Shown here: piece after piece, positions 8,076-15,324 of the stretch | Layout: each line of letters opens with the position of its first letter | How positions within the stretch are numbered: the stretch's first letter is position 1 | Origin: Citricoccus sp. SGAir0253 | GTDB lineage: Bacteria > Actinomycetota > Actinomycetes > Actinomycetales > Micrococcaceae | Assembly: GCF_005877055.1 (NCBI RefSeq) | Contig: NZ_CP039424.1 | Location: forward strand, 2,790,001 to 2,854,000 | Length of the DNA: 64,000 nucleotides | Reading direction: 5' to 3' | The notes under the pieces: generated by a model | Told to the model about the DNA's origin: nothing | Seen by the model: the letters and a program-made list of their open reading frames with translations, nothing else | Database searches by the model: none | Position numbers and translations under genes: made by a program

Positions 8076-8864
8076 GTGACCCGGAAGCCTGCCGCTGCGC
8101 CCACCCCCGAGCGGGGACGCGGACTGTTCATCGCCTTCGAGGGCGGGGACGGCTCCGGCAAGTCCACCCAGGCCCGGCTGCTGGTCGAGGCCCTGCGCGA
8201 GGCCGGGTACGACGTGCTGCCCACCCGCGAGCCGGGCGGCACCCCGGTCGGCGAGCGGCTGCGCTCGCTCGTGCTGGACCCGGGGCACGCCCCGATCGAC
8301 CCGGTCACCGAGGCCCTCGTCTTCGCCGCCTCCCGCTCCGCCCACGTGCGCCAGCTGCTGCGCCCGGCGCTGGAGGCCGGCCGCGTGGTGGTCACGGACC
8401 GCTACGTCGACTCCTCGGTGGCCTACCAGGGCGCCGGGCGGGACCTCGGGACGCGGCGGGTGGCCGAGCTCAACGAGTGGGCCACGGACGGGCTGCACCC
8501 GGACCTGACGGTCCTGCTGGACGTGGACACCGCCACCGCGGCCGCGCGGCGCGCCGCCCGGGAGGCCTCCCCCGGCGGGGCCGGCCCGGACCGCATGGAG
8601 GCCGAGCCGGAGGCGTTCCACGAGCGCATCCGCCAGGCGTTCCTCGAGCGGGCCGCGACCGACCCAGGCCGCTACTTGGTCATCGATCGGGCCTTACCCG
8701 TCCCGGAGATCGCCGCCGCGGTGCTGGCGCACGTCACCGGGCTGCTGGAGTCCCGCGAATCCTCCGGGGCGACGGCGGCGGAGGACACCGCGGCCGAGAC
8801 CGCCGCTGCCGAGGATGCCGCTGCCGAGGATGCCGCCCATGCTGCCGAGGGGAGCCGGCCATGA
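8076..8864 (+). CDS. tmk: dTMP (thymidylate) kinase
   Basis: Phosphorylates dTMP to dTDP for DNA synthesis. P-loop FEGGDGSGKST (residues 21-31), TREPGGTPVGERLR, the DRYVDSSVAYQG motif and a LID region (GGAGPDRMEAEPEAFHERIRQAF) are present. At 262 aa it exceeds the usual 210-220 because of a C-terminal tail (about 230-262) of near-tandem Ala/Glu/Asp codons (AAEDAAAEDAA), made by a repeating GCCGCTGCCGAGGAT DNA unit and probably unstructured. GTG start appears leaderless. The last codons overlap holB by 4 bp (ATGA), the common tmk-holB pair. Confidence 0.93.
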   Translation: MTRKPAAAPTPERGRGLFIAFEGGDGSGKSTQARLLVEALREAGYDVLPTREPGGTPVGERLRSLVLDPGHAPIDPVTEALVFAASRSAHVRQLLRPALEAGRVVVTDRYVDSSVAYQGAGRDLGTRRVAELNEWATDGLHPDLTVLLDVDTATAAARRAAREASPGGAGPDRMEAEPEAFHERIRQAFLERAATDPGRYLVIDRALPVPEIAAAVLAHVTGLLESRESSGATAAEDTAAETAAAEDAAAEDAAHAAEGSRP

Positions 8865-10084
8865 CCACCCCCGCCGGGACCGTACCCGGCACCCCCGCCG
8901 CCCCCGCACCGGTCTGGGGCGACCTCGCCGGCCAGCAGGCGGCCGTGGAGCAACTCTCCCGCGCCGCGGCCGCCGAGCGGCCCACCCACGCGTGGCTGTT
9001 CACCGGCCCCCCGGGCTCGGGCCGCTCGAACGCCGCGCGGGCCTTCGCCCAGGCACTGCAGTGCGAGGTGGCGGACCCGGCCGGGCGCGGCTGCGGGACG
9101 TGCCACGCGTGCCTGACCGTGGCCGCCGGGACCCACCCGGACGTCAAGGTCCTGGCCACCGAGAACGTCACCTACCGGATCGACGAGGTCCGCGAGCTCA
9201 TCGCGCTGGCCCAGGACCGGCCGGTCGGCGGGCGGTGGCGCATCTTCATCATGGAGGACGCCGACCGCATGACGGAGCGGGCCACCAACGTGCTGCTCAA
9301 GGCGATCGAGGAGCCGCCCGAGCGGACCCTGTGGATGCTGTGCGCCCCGTCCCCGGCGGACGTGCTGGTGACCATCCGCTCGCGCTGCCGCCAGGTGGGG
9401 CTGCGCATCCCCTCCGTGGAGTCCGTGGCGCAGCTGCTCGTGGAGCGCGACGGCCTGGACCCGGAGCTGGCCCTGTTCGCCGCCCGCGCCTCCCAGTCGC
9501 ACGTGGGCATGGCCCGGCGGCTGGCCCGGGACGAGGGGGCCCGCTCCCGGCGGGAGGCCGTGGTGCACCTGCCCCTGCGGATCCGGGCGACCTCGGACGC
9601 GGTGGCCATGGCCAAGGAGCTCGTGGAGGTCACCCAGGCCGAGGCCGCCGCCTCCGCGGAGGTCCGCAACGCCGAGGAGCGCCGGAACCTGCTGCGCTCC
9701 CTGGGCCTGGGCGAGGACGAGAAGGTCCCGCCGAAGCTGCGCCACCACGTCAAGCGGCTCGAGGACGCGCAGGCGGCGCGGAACAAGCGCTCCGTCCACG
9801 ACACCCTGGACCGGGCGATGATCGACCTGACCGGGCTGTTCCGGGACGTGCTGGCCCTGCAGCTGGGCACCGAGGCGCCGCTCGTGAACGAGCACCTGCG
9901 GGACGAGCTCGCCTCCTACGCCCGCTCCGCCTCCCCCGAGCGCACGGTGGCCCGGATCGACGCCGTGGCCACCGCCCGGCGGCGACTGGCCGGCAACGTG
10001 CCCCCGCTGCTGGCCCTGGAGGCGATGGCCACCAGCTTCCTGCCGGACCGCATCCTCGACCGCCGCCCGCCCGACCACCCCTGA
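8861..10084 (+). CDS. holB: DNA polymerase III delta' subunit (clamp loader)
   Basis: 407-aa clamp-loader subunit that helps load the sliding clamp during replication. N-terminal AAA+ module: GPPGSGRSNAAR (residues 49-60), where Arg replaces the Walker A Lys as expected for a non-hydrolysing delta' subunit; a four-Cys zinc site (QCEVADPAGRGCGTCHAC); FIMEDADRMTERATNVLLKAIEEPP; and the SRC arginine-finger motif in IRSRCRQV. The C-terminal part (about 240-407) is helical and Glu/Arg-rich, longer than in E. coli, as in other actinobacteria. Translationally coupled to tmk. Confidence 0.92.
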   Translation: MTTPAGTVPGTPAAPAPVWGDLAGQQAAVEQLSRAAAAERPTHAWLFTGPPGSGRSNAARAFAQALQCEVADPAGRGCGTCHACLTVAAGTHPDVKVLATENVTYRIDEVRELIALAQDRPVGGRWRIFIMEDADRMTERATNVLLKAIEEPPERTLWMLCAPSPADVLVTIRSRCRQVGLRIPSVESVAQLLVERDGLDPELALFAARASQSHVGMARRLARDEGARSRREAVVHLPLRIRATSDAVAMAKELVEVTQAEAAASAEVRNAEERRNLLRSLGLGEDEKVPPKLRHHVKRLEDAQAARNKRSVHDTLDRAMIDLTGLFRDVLALQLGTEAPLVNEHLRDELASYARSASPERTVARIDAVATARRRLAGNVPPLLALEAMATSFLPDRILDRRPPDHP

Positions 10085-10109
10085 ACCGCCTCCCGCCCGA
10101 AAGGCCGCC

Positions 10110-11708
10110 GTGCACCTGCGCCCCTCCCCCTCCTCCCGACGGCCCCTCGCGGTGGCCGGCGTCCTGGCCGCCGGGATGGCCCTGACCGCCTGCACGGCGC
10201 TCCCCGGGACCGGCCGGGGGCTGCAGGAGGGCCCGGAGGCCGGCAACGGGACGGGGGCGCCGACGTCGGGCCCCTCCTCCGGCGCGCCCGCCGGCGCGGT
10301 GCCGGAGGGCCTCGAGGAGTACTACGGCCAGGACCCCGAGTGGCGCGACTGCGAGCAGGAATCCGGCGGCCTGGAGTGCGCCACCGTCCGGGCGCCCCTG
10401 GACTACGCGGACCCGGACGGGGAGCACGTGGAGCTGGCGCTGGTCCGCTCGGCCGGGGCCGGCGCGGACGCCCCGCTCCTGCTGCTCAACCCCGGTGGGC
10501 CCGGGGCCTCCGGCGTGGACCTGGTGGCCGACTCCCTGGACTTCGTGGTCTCCGAGACGGTGCAGGAGCACTACACCGTGGTGGGCTTCGACCCGCGCGG
10601 GGTGTCCCGGTCCACGCCGGTGACGTGCCTGACGGACGCGGAGATGGACGCGGCGCGGCAGGAGGACATCGACCCGGCCACGGATGCCGGGCTGGCCGAG
10701 GCGCGCGCCTCCGCCCGCGAGTTCGCGGCGGCCTGCGACGAGCACACCGGCGCGGTCCTGGGCCACGTGGACACGGACACGGCCGCCCGGGACATGGACC
10801 TGCTGCGCGGGGTGCTCGGCGACGACCGGCTGAACTTCCTCGGCTTCTCCTACGGCAGCGCCCTCGGGGCCTCCTACGCCGGGCAGTTCCCGCAGAACGT
10901 GGGGCGGATGGTCCTGGACGGCGCCATGGACCCGTCCCTGACACCGGCCGAGGTGACGCTCGGCCAGGCCGAGGCGTTCGAGCGCGCCGTGCGGTCCTGG
11001 GTGGGGTACTGCCTCGCCCGCGAGGACTGCCCGCTCAGCGGCACCCCGGAGAACGCGCTCGCGCAGCTGCAGCGGTTGTTCGAGCAGGTGGAGCGCGAGC
11101 CCATGACCGCCTCCGACGGGCGCCTCGTGCCGGCCACCACGTTCGCCTCCGGGTTCATCACCCCGCTCTACGCGGACGAGAACTGGCCCACGCTCAACGA
11201 CGCCGTGCAAGATGCCATGAACGGCGATCCGGACCTCATCCTCTACCTCGCCGACCTCAACGCCGGCCGGGACCAGGACGGTCGGTACACGAGCAACATC
11301 ACGGCCGCGTTCACCGCCGTGAACTGCCTGGACGCCCCCGCGGCGGCGGACACCGCCACGCTGCGCCGGGAGGCGCAGCGGCTGGACGAGGCCTCGCCCA
11401 CGCTCGGGCGCTTCCTCGCCTACGGGGCGGTGAACTGCGCGGACTGGCCGGTGCCGCCGGTGGACCGGCCGGCGCCGGCGAGCGCCCCGGGCGCGGCGCC
11501 GATCGTGGTCATCGGCACCACGGGCGACCCGGCCACCCCCTACGAGTGGGCGCCCGCGCTGGCCGAGCAGCTCGAGTCCGGCGTCCTGGTGACGTGGGAG
11601 GGCGAGGGGCACACGGCGTACGGGCGGGCCGGGGAGTGCATCGGCGACGCCGTGGACGGCTACCTGGTGGAGGGGCGGGTCCCGGAGGACGGGCTCACCT
11701 GCGGCTGA
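10110..11708 (+). CDS. Secreted alpha/beta-hydrolase lipoprotein, tripeptidyl-aminopeptidase (TAP) type
   Basis: 532-aa exported lipoprotein: signal peptide ending in lipobox LTAC (Cys28), a Gly/Ser/Pro linker to about 70, then the alpha/beta-hydrolase domain. Oxyanion segment LLNPGGPGASGVD, nucleophile in GFSYGSALG (Ser about 246), Asp in TGDPATPYEWA (about 473), His in GEGHTAYG (about 499), and paired cysteines, all as in Streptomyces SlpD/SlpE/Tap mycelial proteases and mycobacterial TAP-like hydrolases. Likely cleaves short peptides or esters outside the membrane. GTG start with GAAAGG 6 nt upstream; 25 bp after holB, probably same transcript. Confidence 0.88.
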   Translation: MHLRPSPSSRRPLAVAGVLAAGMALTACTALPGTGRGLQEGPEAGNGTGAPTSGPSSGAPAGAVPEGLEEYYGQDPEWRDCEQESGGLECATVRAPLDYADPDGEHVELALVRSAGAGADAPLLLLNPGGPGASGVDLVADSLDFVVSETVQEHYTVVGFDPRGVSRSTPVTCLTDAEMDAARQEDIDPATDAGLAEARASAREFAAACDEHTGAVLGHVDTDTAARDMDLLRGVLGDDRLNFLGFSYGSALGASYAGQFPQNVGRMVLDGAMDPSLTPAEVTLGQAEAFERAVRSWVGYCLAREDCPLSGTPENALAQLQRLFEQVEREPMTASDGRLVPATTFASGFITPLYADENWPTLNDAVQDAMNGDPDLILYLADLNAGRDQDGRYTSNITAAFTAVNCLDAPAAADTATLRREAQRLDEASPTLGRFLAYGAVNCADWPVPPVDRPAPASAPGAAPIVVIGTTGDPATPYEWAPALAEQLESGVLVTWEGEGHTAYGRAGECIGDAVDGYLVEGRVPEDGLTCG

Positions 11709-11727
11709 GCGTCAGCGCCGTGGCGCC

Positions 11728-11749
11728 CGACGGCGGCCGGTCGCCGTCG
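11728..11749 (+). terminator. Possible terminator after the TAP-like protease gene
   Basis: Perfect 8-bp stem (CGACGGCG with CGCCGTCG) around a 6-nt loop, between convergent genes. Short, no T-run, so only tentative. Confidence 0.4.
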
Positions 11750-11785
11750 TGCTGGGCCCGACGTCCCGCGGTGCTCCTTGGGCCC

Positions 11786-12508
11786 TCAGCGCCCGGCGAC
11801 GAGCGCGGGCACCTCGCGCACCGAGGGAACGACGACGGAGGCCCCGGCCCCGGTGAGCGCCCCCTCGTCGTGGTAGCCGGTGAGCACGCCGACGGTGAGC
11901 CCGGCTCCGGCGCGCTGGCCGGCGCGGATGTCCCCGACCGTGTCCCCCACAACCATGACCGAGCGCACGTCGTCGAGGTCCAGGGCCAGCAAGGCGGTGA
12001 GGATCATGTCCGGGTAGGGGACACCCCGGCCGGCGTCCGAGGGGCACAGGCTCAGGTCGGAGACGCCCATCCAGCCGAGGGACTCCAGGATCATGTTCTG
12101 GGTGTGCCGGGCGAAGCCGGTGGTGAGCACGATCCTCAGCCCGGCCTCGCGCAGCCCGGCCATCGCCTCGGCGGCGCCCTCCACGGGGCGCACCCCGCGC
12201 TCGGCGAGCAGCCGGTCGTACGTGTCCTCGAAGGACTGGTTGGCCCGCCGTGCGGCCTCCGGGTCCTCGGCGAAGAGGGAGCCGAAGATCTCGTGGCGGG
12301 CGGTGCCGCGCGCCTCGCGGAAGTACCCGACCATCGTCTCGTGGCGCGTGGTGCCCGGCTCGATGCCCTCCCGGCCGATCGCGGCGCCGAAGGCCTCGTC
12401 CTGCAGGCCGCCCTCGTCCACGGTGGTGCCGGACATGTCCAGCACCGCGAGCCTCAGCGGGCGCCGCAGGCGCAGGTCCCGTCCCGGGTGGGCGGCAGTC
12501 ATCGTCAC
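11786..12508 (-). CDS. HAD-superfamily hydrolase, phosphonatase-like
   Basis: 240-aa HAD phosphatase. Motif I is LDMSGTTVDEGG, the DxxGTT form typical of phosphonoacetaldehyde-hydrolase-like proteins rather than the DxDGT of general phosphatases. Motif II is LTTGFARH, then GRGVPYPDMI (the conserved GRPxPxM-type segment, with Arg-Gly-Val), and motif IV VVGDTVGDIRAG. The cap domain is alpha-helical. The Lys that forms a Schiff base in true phosphonatase is not evident, so a phosphatase acting on another small substrate is likely. GTG start with AGGGAG 7-8 nt upstream. No phosphonate genes are nearby. Confidence 0.8.
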   Translation of the reverse strand: MTMTAAHPGRDLRLRRPLRLAVLDMSGTTVDEGGLQDEAFGAAIGREGIEPGTTRHETMVGYFREARGTARHEIFGSLFAEDPEAARRANQSFEDTYDRLLAERGVRPVEGAAEAMAGLREAGLRIVLTTGFARHTQNMILESLGWMGVSDLSLCPSDAGRGVPYPDMILTALLALDLDDVRSVMVVGDTVGDIRAGQRAGAGLTVGVLTGYHDEGALTGAGASVVVPSVREVPALVAGR

Positions 12509-12638
12509 GGCAGTTCTCCCTAGACCACGGCCCGGCGGTCGCCGGGCGTGCGTCCATGCTCGGGCCCGTGCGCGGCGCCCACCTGTCCGCAGGTTGGCCG
12601 TGGAGTGAACGCCTCCTGAGGGTTGGGCGGGACCCGCT

Positions 12639-12668
12639 TTGCCGCGAGGGCGGGGATACCGCTACCAT
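12639..12668 (+). promoter_or_regulatory. Promoter of tRNA-Thr
   Basis: TTGCCG (12639-12644), an 18-bp spacer and TACCAT (12663-12668), 38 bp before the mature tRNA. Confidence 0.5.
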
Positions 12669-12706
12669 GGACAGCCGTGGCACCCGCTCGCCGGGCGCGC
12701 ACGAAC

Positions 12707-12780
12707 GCCTCCTTAGCTCAGCTGGCCAGAGCAGCTCCCTCGTAAAGAGCAGGTCGCCGGTTCGAATCCGGCAGGGGGCT
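12707..12780 (+). tRNA. tRNA-Thr (CGT)
   Basis: 74-nt cloverleaf. Acceptor GCCTCCT pairs with AGGGGGC (one G-U), D arm GCTC/GAGC, T arm GCCGG-TTCGAAT-CCGGC. Anticodon loop CTCGTAA with anticodon CGT at 12741-12743, reading ACG. The lowest anticodon-stem pair is a C-A mismatch. CCA is not encoded. Confidence 0.92.
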
Positions 12781-12789
12781 CCGACCAGG

Positions 12790-12828
12790 ACGGCTCCGTC
12801 CGGGGATCACCTCCCCGGCCGGAGCCGT
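12790..12828. terminator. Bidirectional terminator after tRNA-Thr
   Basis: 15-bp stem with one mismatch (12790-12805 with 12813-12828). Its right arm lies in the last codons of the convergent gene that ends at 12807, so it serves both. Confidence 0.7.
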
Positions 12829-13256
12829 TCTGCTTCCTCCACGCCCGCGACCACCTTCTCCGCCCGGCGGCCCACGGAGTCCAGCGATCCCTGCCCCAGC
12901 CGGAACATGGCCGCCGCCTGCGCCGTGGTGGCGAGGTCGTTGGCCGCGCGGGACAGCACGCGGTGCAGGTCCGAGACGTCCTGCGGGATCTCCAGCCCGT
13001 GCTCGGGGTGGGCCCGGCGCGCCTCGACGCACAGTCCGCGCACGGTGGGCATCAGTTCGGCCAGCACGTTGCCGGCGTTGACCAGGCCGTTGAGCTCGTC
13101 CTGCGGGACGGAGCCGTCACGCCGGGCCTCGTCCACCACCTGCCAGTAGCGGTCCAGGGAGCGGGCGAACCAGTCGTTGCACCGGCGCCACAGCTCGGTG
13201 CCGAGCTCCTGGTCGTCCTTGCGGGCCTGGCGCCGCCGCGCGAAGGGTCCGGCCAT
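12807..13256 (-). CDS. Conserved hypothetical helical protein
   Basis: 149-aa soluble protein, basic at the start (MAGPFARRRQARKDDQELG) and mostly helical, with WRRCNDWFARSLDRYWQVV and a heptad-rich second half. No catalytic motif recognised; probably an actinobacterial family without known role. Its ATG overlaps the stop of the upstream oxidoreductase gene by one base (TGATG), so it is translationally coupled to it. Confidence 0.7.
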   Translation of the reverse strand: MAGPFARRRQARKDDQELGTELWRRCNDWFARSLDRYWQVVDEARRDGSVPQDELNGLVNAGNVLAELMPTVRGLCVEARRAHPEHGLEIPQDVSDLHRVLSRAANDLATTAQAAAMFRLGQGSLDSVGRRAEKVVAGVEEAERLRPGR

Positions 13257-14278
13257 CACCGCTCCGCCTTGGCGGCGTGCTGCTCGGTGACCAGCAGGAC
13301 CTTGCCGGTGCGGTCCGCCGCCTCGAACCGGTCCTGCGCCTCGGCCGCGCGCTCCAGCGGGAAGGTGGCGTCCGTCGTCGTGCGGATGGCACCGGAGGCC
13401 ACCAGCGGCCAGACCTCCTCGCGCACCCGGCGCATGATCTCGGCCTTCTCCGCCACCGGCCGCGGGCGCAGCAGGGTGCCGGTGACCGAGCCGTTGCGGC
13501 CCATGAGGTCGGCCAGGGGCAGGGTGCCGGTCGCCCCGCCCTGCAGGCCGATGACCACGAGCCGGCCGCCGCGCGCGAGCACCTCCACGTTGCGCTCCAG
13601 GTACTTGGCGCCCATGACGTCCAGGACCACGTCCGCCCCGTGCCCGCCGGTGATCTCCCGCACGCGCTCCACGAAGTCCTCCGCGCGGTGGTCGATCGCG
13701 GCCTCCGCCCCCAGCTCGAGGCACCGCCGGACCTTCTCCGGGCCGCCGGCCGTGGCCAGGGGGCGGGCGCCGATCCCCTTGAGCAGTTGCAGGGCGAACG
13801 AGCCGATCCCGCCCGTGCCGCCGTGCACCAGGACCCACTCCCCCGCCTGCACCCCGGCCTCCATGGCGAGGTTGGACCAGCAGGTGGCCGCGACCTCCGG
13901 CAGCCCGGCCGCATCGGTGAGGGAGACGCCGTCCGGCACGGGGACCACCTGGCCCGCCGGGACCGTCACGTACTCCGCGTAGCCCCCGCCGGTCAGCAGC
14001 GCGCACACCGGGGTGCCGAACTCCCAGGGCCCGACGCCGGCCCCGGTCTCCTCGATCGTCCCGGAGACCTCCAGCCCGGGCACGGAGGAGGCACCGGGCG
14101 GCACCGGGTAGTTCCCGGCCCGCTGGAGCAGGTCCGCCCGGTTGATGCCGGCGGCCGCCACCTTCACGAGCACCTCGCCGGGGCCCGGGGTGGGCACGGG
14201 GAGCTCCACGACGGACACGGCCTCGCGTCCGCCCGCGCCCGTGTACTCGATGGCCTGCATGGTGGGATGGGTGCTCAT
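13256..14278 (-). CDS. NAD(P)H:quinone oxidoreductase, zinc-free MDR family
   Basis: 340-aa medium-chain dehydrogenase/reductase of the QOR type. N-terminal GroES-like domain with AAGINRADLLQRAGNYPVPPG, typical of quinone oxidoreductase and TP53I3-like enzymes, and no Cys/His catalytic zinc ligands. The Rossmann domain carries VLVHGGTGGIGSFALQLLKGIG (GGxGxxG for NADPH). Probably reduces quinones or activated alkenes in the cytosol. Start ATG 14278 gives the family-like MSTHPTMQAIEYTGAGG. Coupled to the hypothetical gene downstream. Confidence 0.88.
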   Translation of the reverse strand: MSTHPTMQAIEYTGAGGREAVSVVELPVPTPGPGEVLVKVAAAGINRADLLQRAGNYPVPPGASSVPGLEVSGTIEETGAGVGPWEFGTPVCALLTGGGYAEYVTVPAGQVVPVPDGVSLTDAAGLPEVAATCWSNLAMEAGVQAGEWVLVHGGTGGIGSFALQLLKGIGARPLATAGGPEKVRRCLELGAEAAIDHRAEDFVERVREITGGHGADVVLDVMGAKYLERNVEVLARGGRLVVIGLQGGATGTLPLADLMGRNGSVTGTLLRPRPVAEKAEIMRRVREEVWPLVASGAIRTTTDATFPLERAAEAQDRFEAADRTGKVLLVTEQHAAKAER

Positions 14279-14410
14279 GGTGTCCTCCGCTGCCCGGCGG
14301 CGGGCCGCGGGCCGATTGGGTGAAAGGCTACCGACCATGATGTCCCGGATCGCGGCCCCGCGGCCAGCCGGGCGCGGGGCGGGGCGAACGGGGCGGTCGG
14401 CGGGCACCCG

Positions 14411-14416
14411 TAGAAT
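14411..14416 (+). promoter_or_regulatory. -10 element of tRNA-Ser (TGA)
   Basis: TAGAAT, 10 bp before the tRNA. No good -35 at 17 bp. Confidence 0.45.
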
Positions 14417-14426
14417 GGCCCGACCG

Positions 14427-14514
14427 GGATGGTTGTCCGAGCGGCCGAAGGAGCTGGTCTTGAAAACCAGTGTGCGGTAACCCCGTGCCAAGGGTTCGAA
14501 TCCCTTACCATCCG
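14427..14514 (+). tRNA. tRNA-Ser (TGA)
   Basis: 88-nt class II tRNA. Acceptor GGATGGT/ACCATCC, anticodon stem CTGGT/ACCAG with loop CTTGAAA, anticodon TGA at 14461-14463 (reads UCA). Long variable arm GTGCGGTAACCCCGTGCC region, T arm AGGG-TTCGAAT-CCCT. Discriminator G; CCA not encoded. Confidence 0.95.
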
Positions 14515-14526
14515 CGTAGATAAAGG

Positions 14527-14555
14527 GAAGCGGCCCCGTTCAACGGGGCCGCTTC
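14527..14555 (+). terminator. Terminator of tRNA-Ser (TGA)
   Basis: 12-bp perfect stem GAAGCGGCCCCG / CGGGGCCGCTTC around a short loop, 12 bp after the tRNA. Confidence 0.8.
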
Positions 14556-14650
14556 CGTCGTCTCCGCTTTGGCGAGGCCTCTGGGGCTTGAAGGTGAAGG
14601 CAGCCACTGGAGGCCCTAGGGTGGGACCACCCGAACGTGAGGACGTGGCC

Positions 14651-15154
14651 ATGGCAGACGGACTGGAACACCTGGTCGCCGTCATCCAGGCGGCCAAGGC
14701 GTGGCGCGGGCGAGACATGATCACGGCGACCGTGGACGTCACCGGCGCCGTTCCGGAGACGTTCACGGTGCGGGCCCGCACCCCTGAGGGCACCATCGAG
14801 GCCTCCTCGGACCACCTGCGCGTCACCTACCACCCCGCCACCCGCGAGCGCACCGTCCAGGAACGGGGCCACCCGCCCATCACGGAGGTCCTCGAGACGT
14901 TCCCGATGCAGCCGCTGGTCCTGGGGATGTTCAGCCCGCTGGACCTGCCGATCTGGGGCGGGCTGGAGCCGAACCCGTCCGTCGTCGCGGCCACCCGGGA
15001 CGGTGGCCTCGTCCGCCTCGAGCTGGCCGGCCTCTCCTCGTCCGGCCATGCGGTCGTGGACCTGGACACGGGCATCGTCGTGGACCTGGACTACCTCGGT
15101 CGGCGGTACACGACCCGCCAGGTGCGCCAGGTGGACGCCCTGCTCGCCGACTAG
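14651..15154 (+). CDS. Hypothetical protein
   Basis: 167-aa soluble, slightly acidic protein without signal peptide or membrane segment. It looks beta-rich (TATVDVTGAVPETFTVRARTPEGTIEAS; ERTVQERGHPPITEVLETFP) and ends in an RRYTTRQVRQVDALLAD helix. No family recognised. ATG 14651 follows GAGGACGTGGCC, a usable ribosome-binding site; a TAGGGT hexamer near 14619 may be its -10. Base composition matches the neighbours. Confidence 0.65.
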   Translation: MADGLEHLVAVIQAAKAWRGRDMITATVDVTGAVPETFTVRARTPEGTIEASSDHLRVTYHPATRERTVQERGHPPITEVLETFPMQPLVLGMFSPLDLPIWGGLEPNPSVVAATRDGGLVRLELAGLSSSGHAVVDLDTGIVVDLDYLGRRYTTRQVRQVDALLAD

Positions 15155-15324
15155 CCACCACGCGGCACGCGGCCCCTCGCCGCCTCCCGCCCGGGCCGCG
15201 ATCCGCGGCCCGACCTCGACCCTCCGCCCGTTCACGAGGTGCTGGACCCCACGTCATCCCCCGTTCAGGGGCCGATGCCACGATGACCGGTATCGCACCC
15301 GTCATCACTCCCCGAAGGGCACCC

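Noticed and set aside
12790-12828. Small regulatory RNA or riboswitch at the tRNA-Thr hairpin
   Set aside because: A simple stem between a tRNA and a convergent gene is better explained as a terminator; no larger structure is seen.
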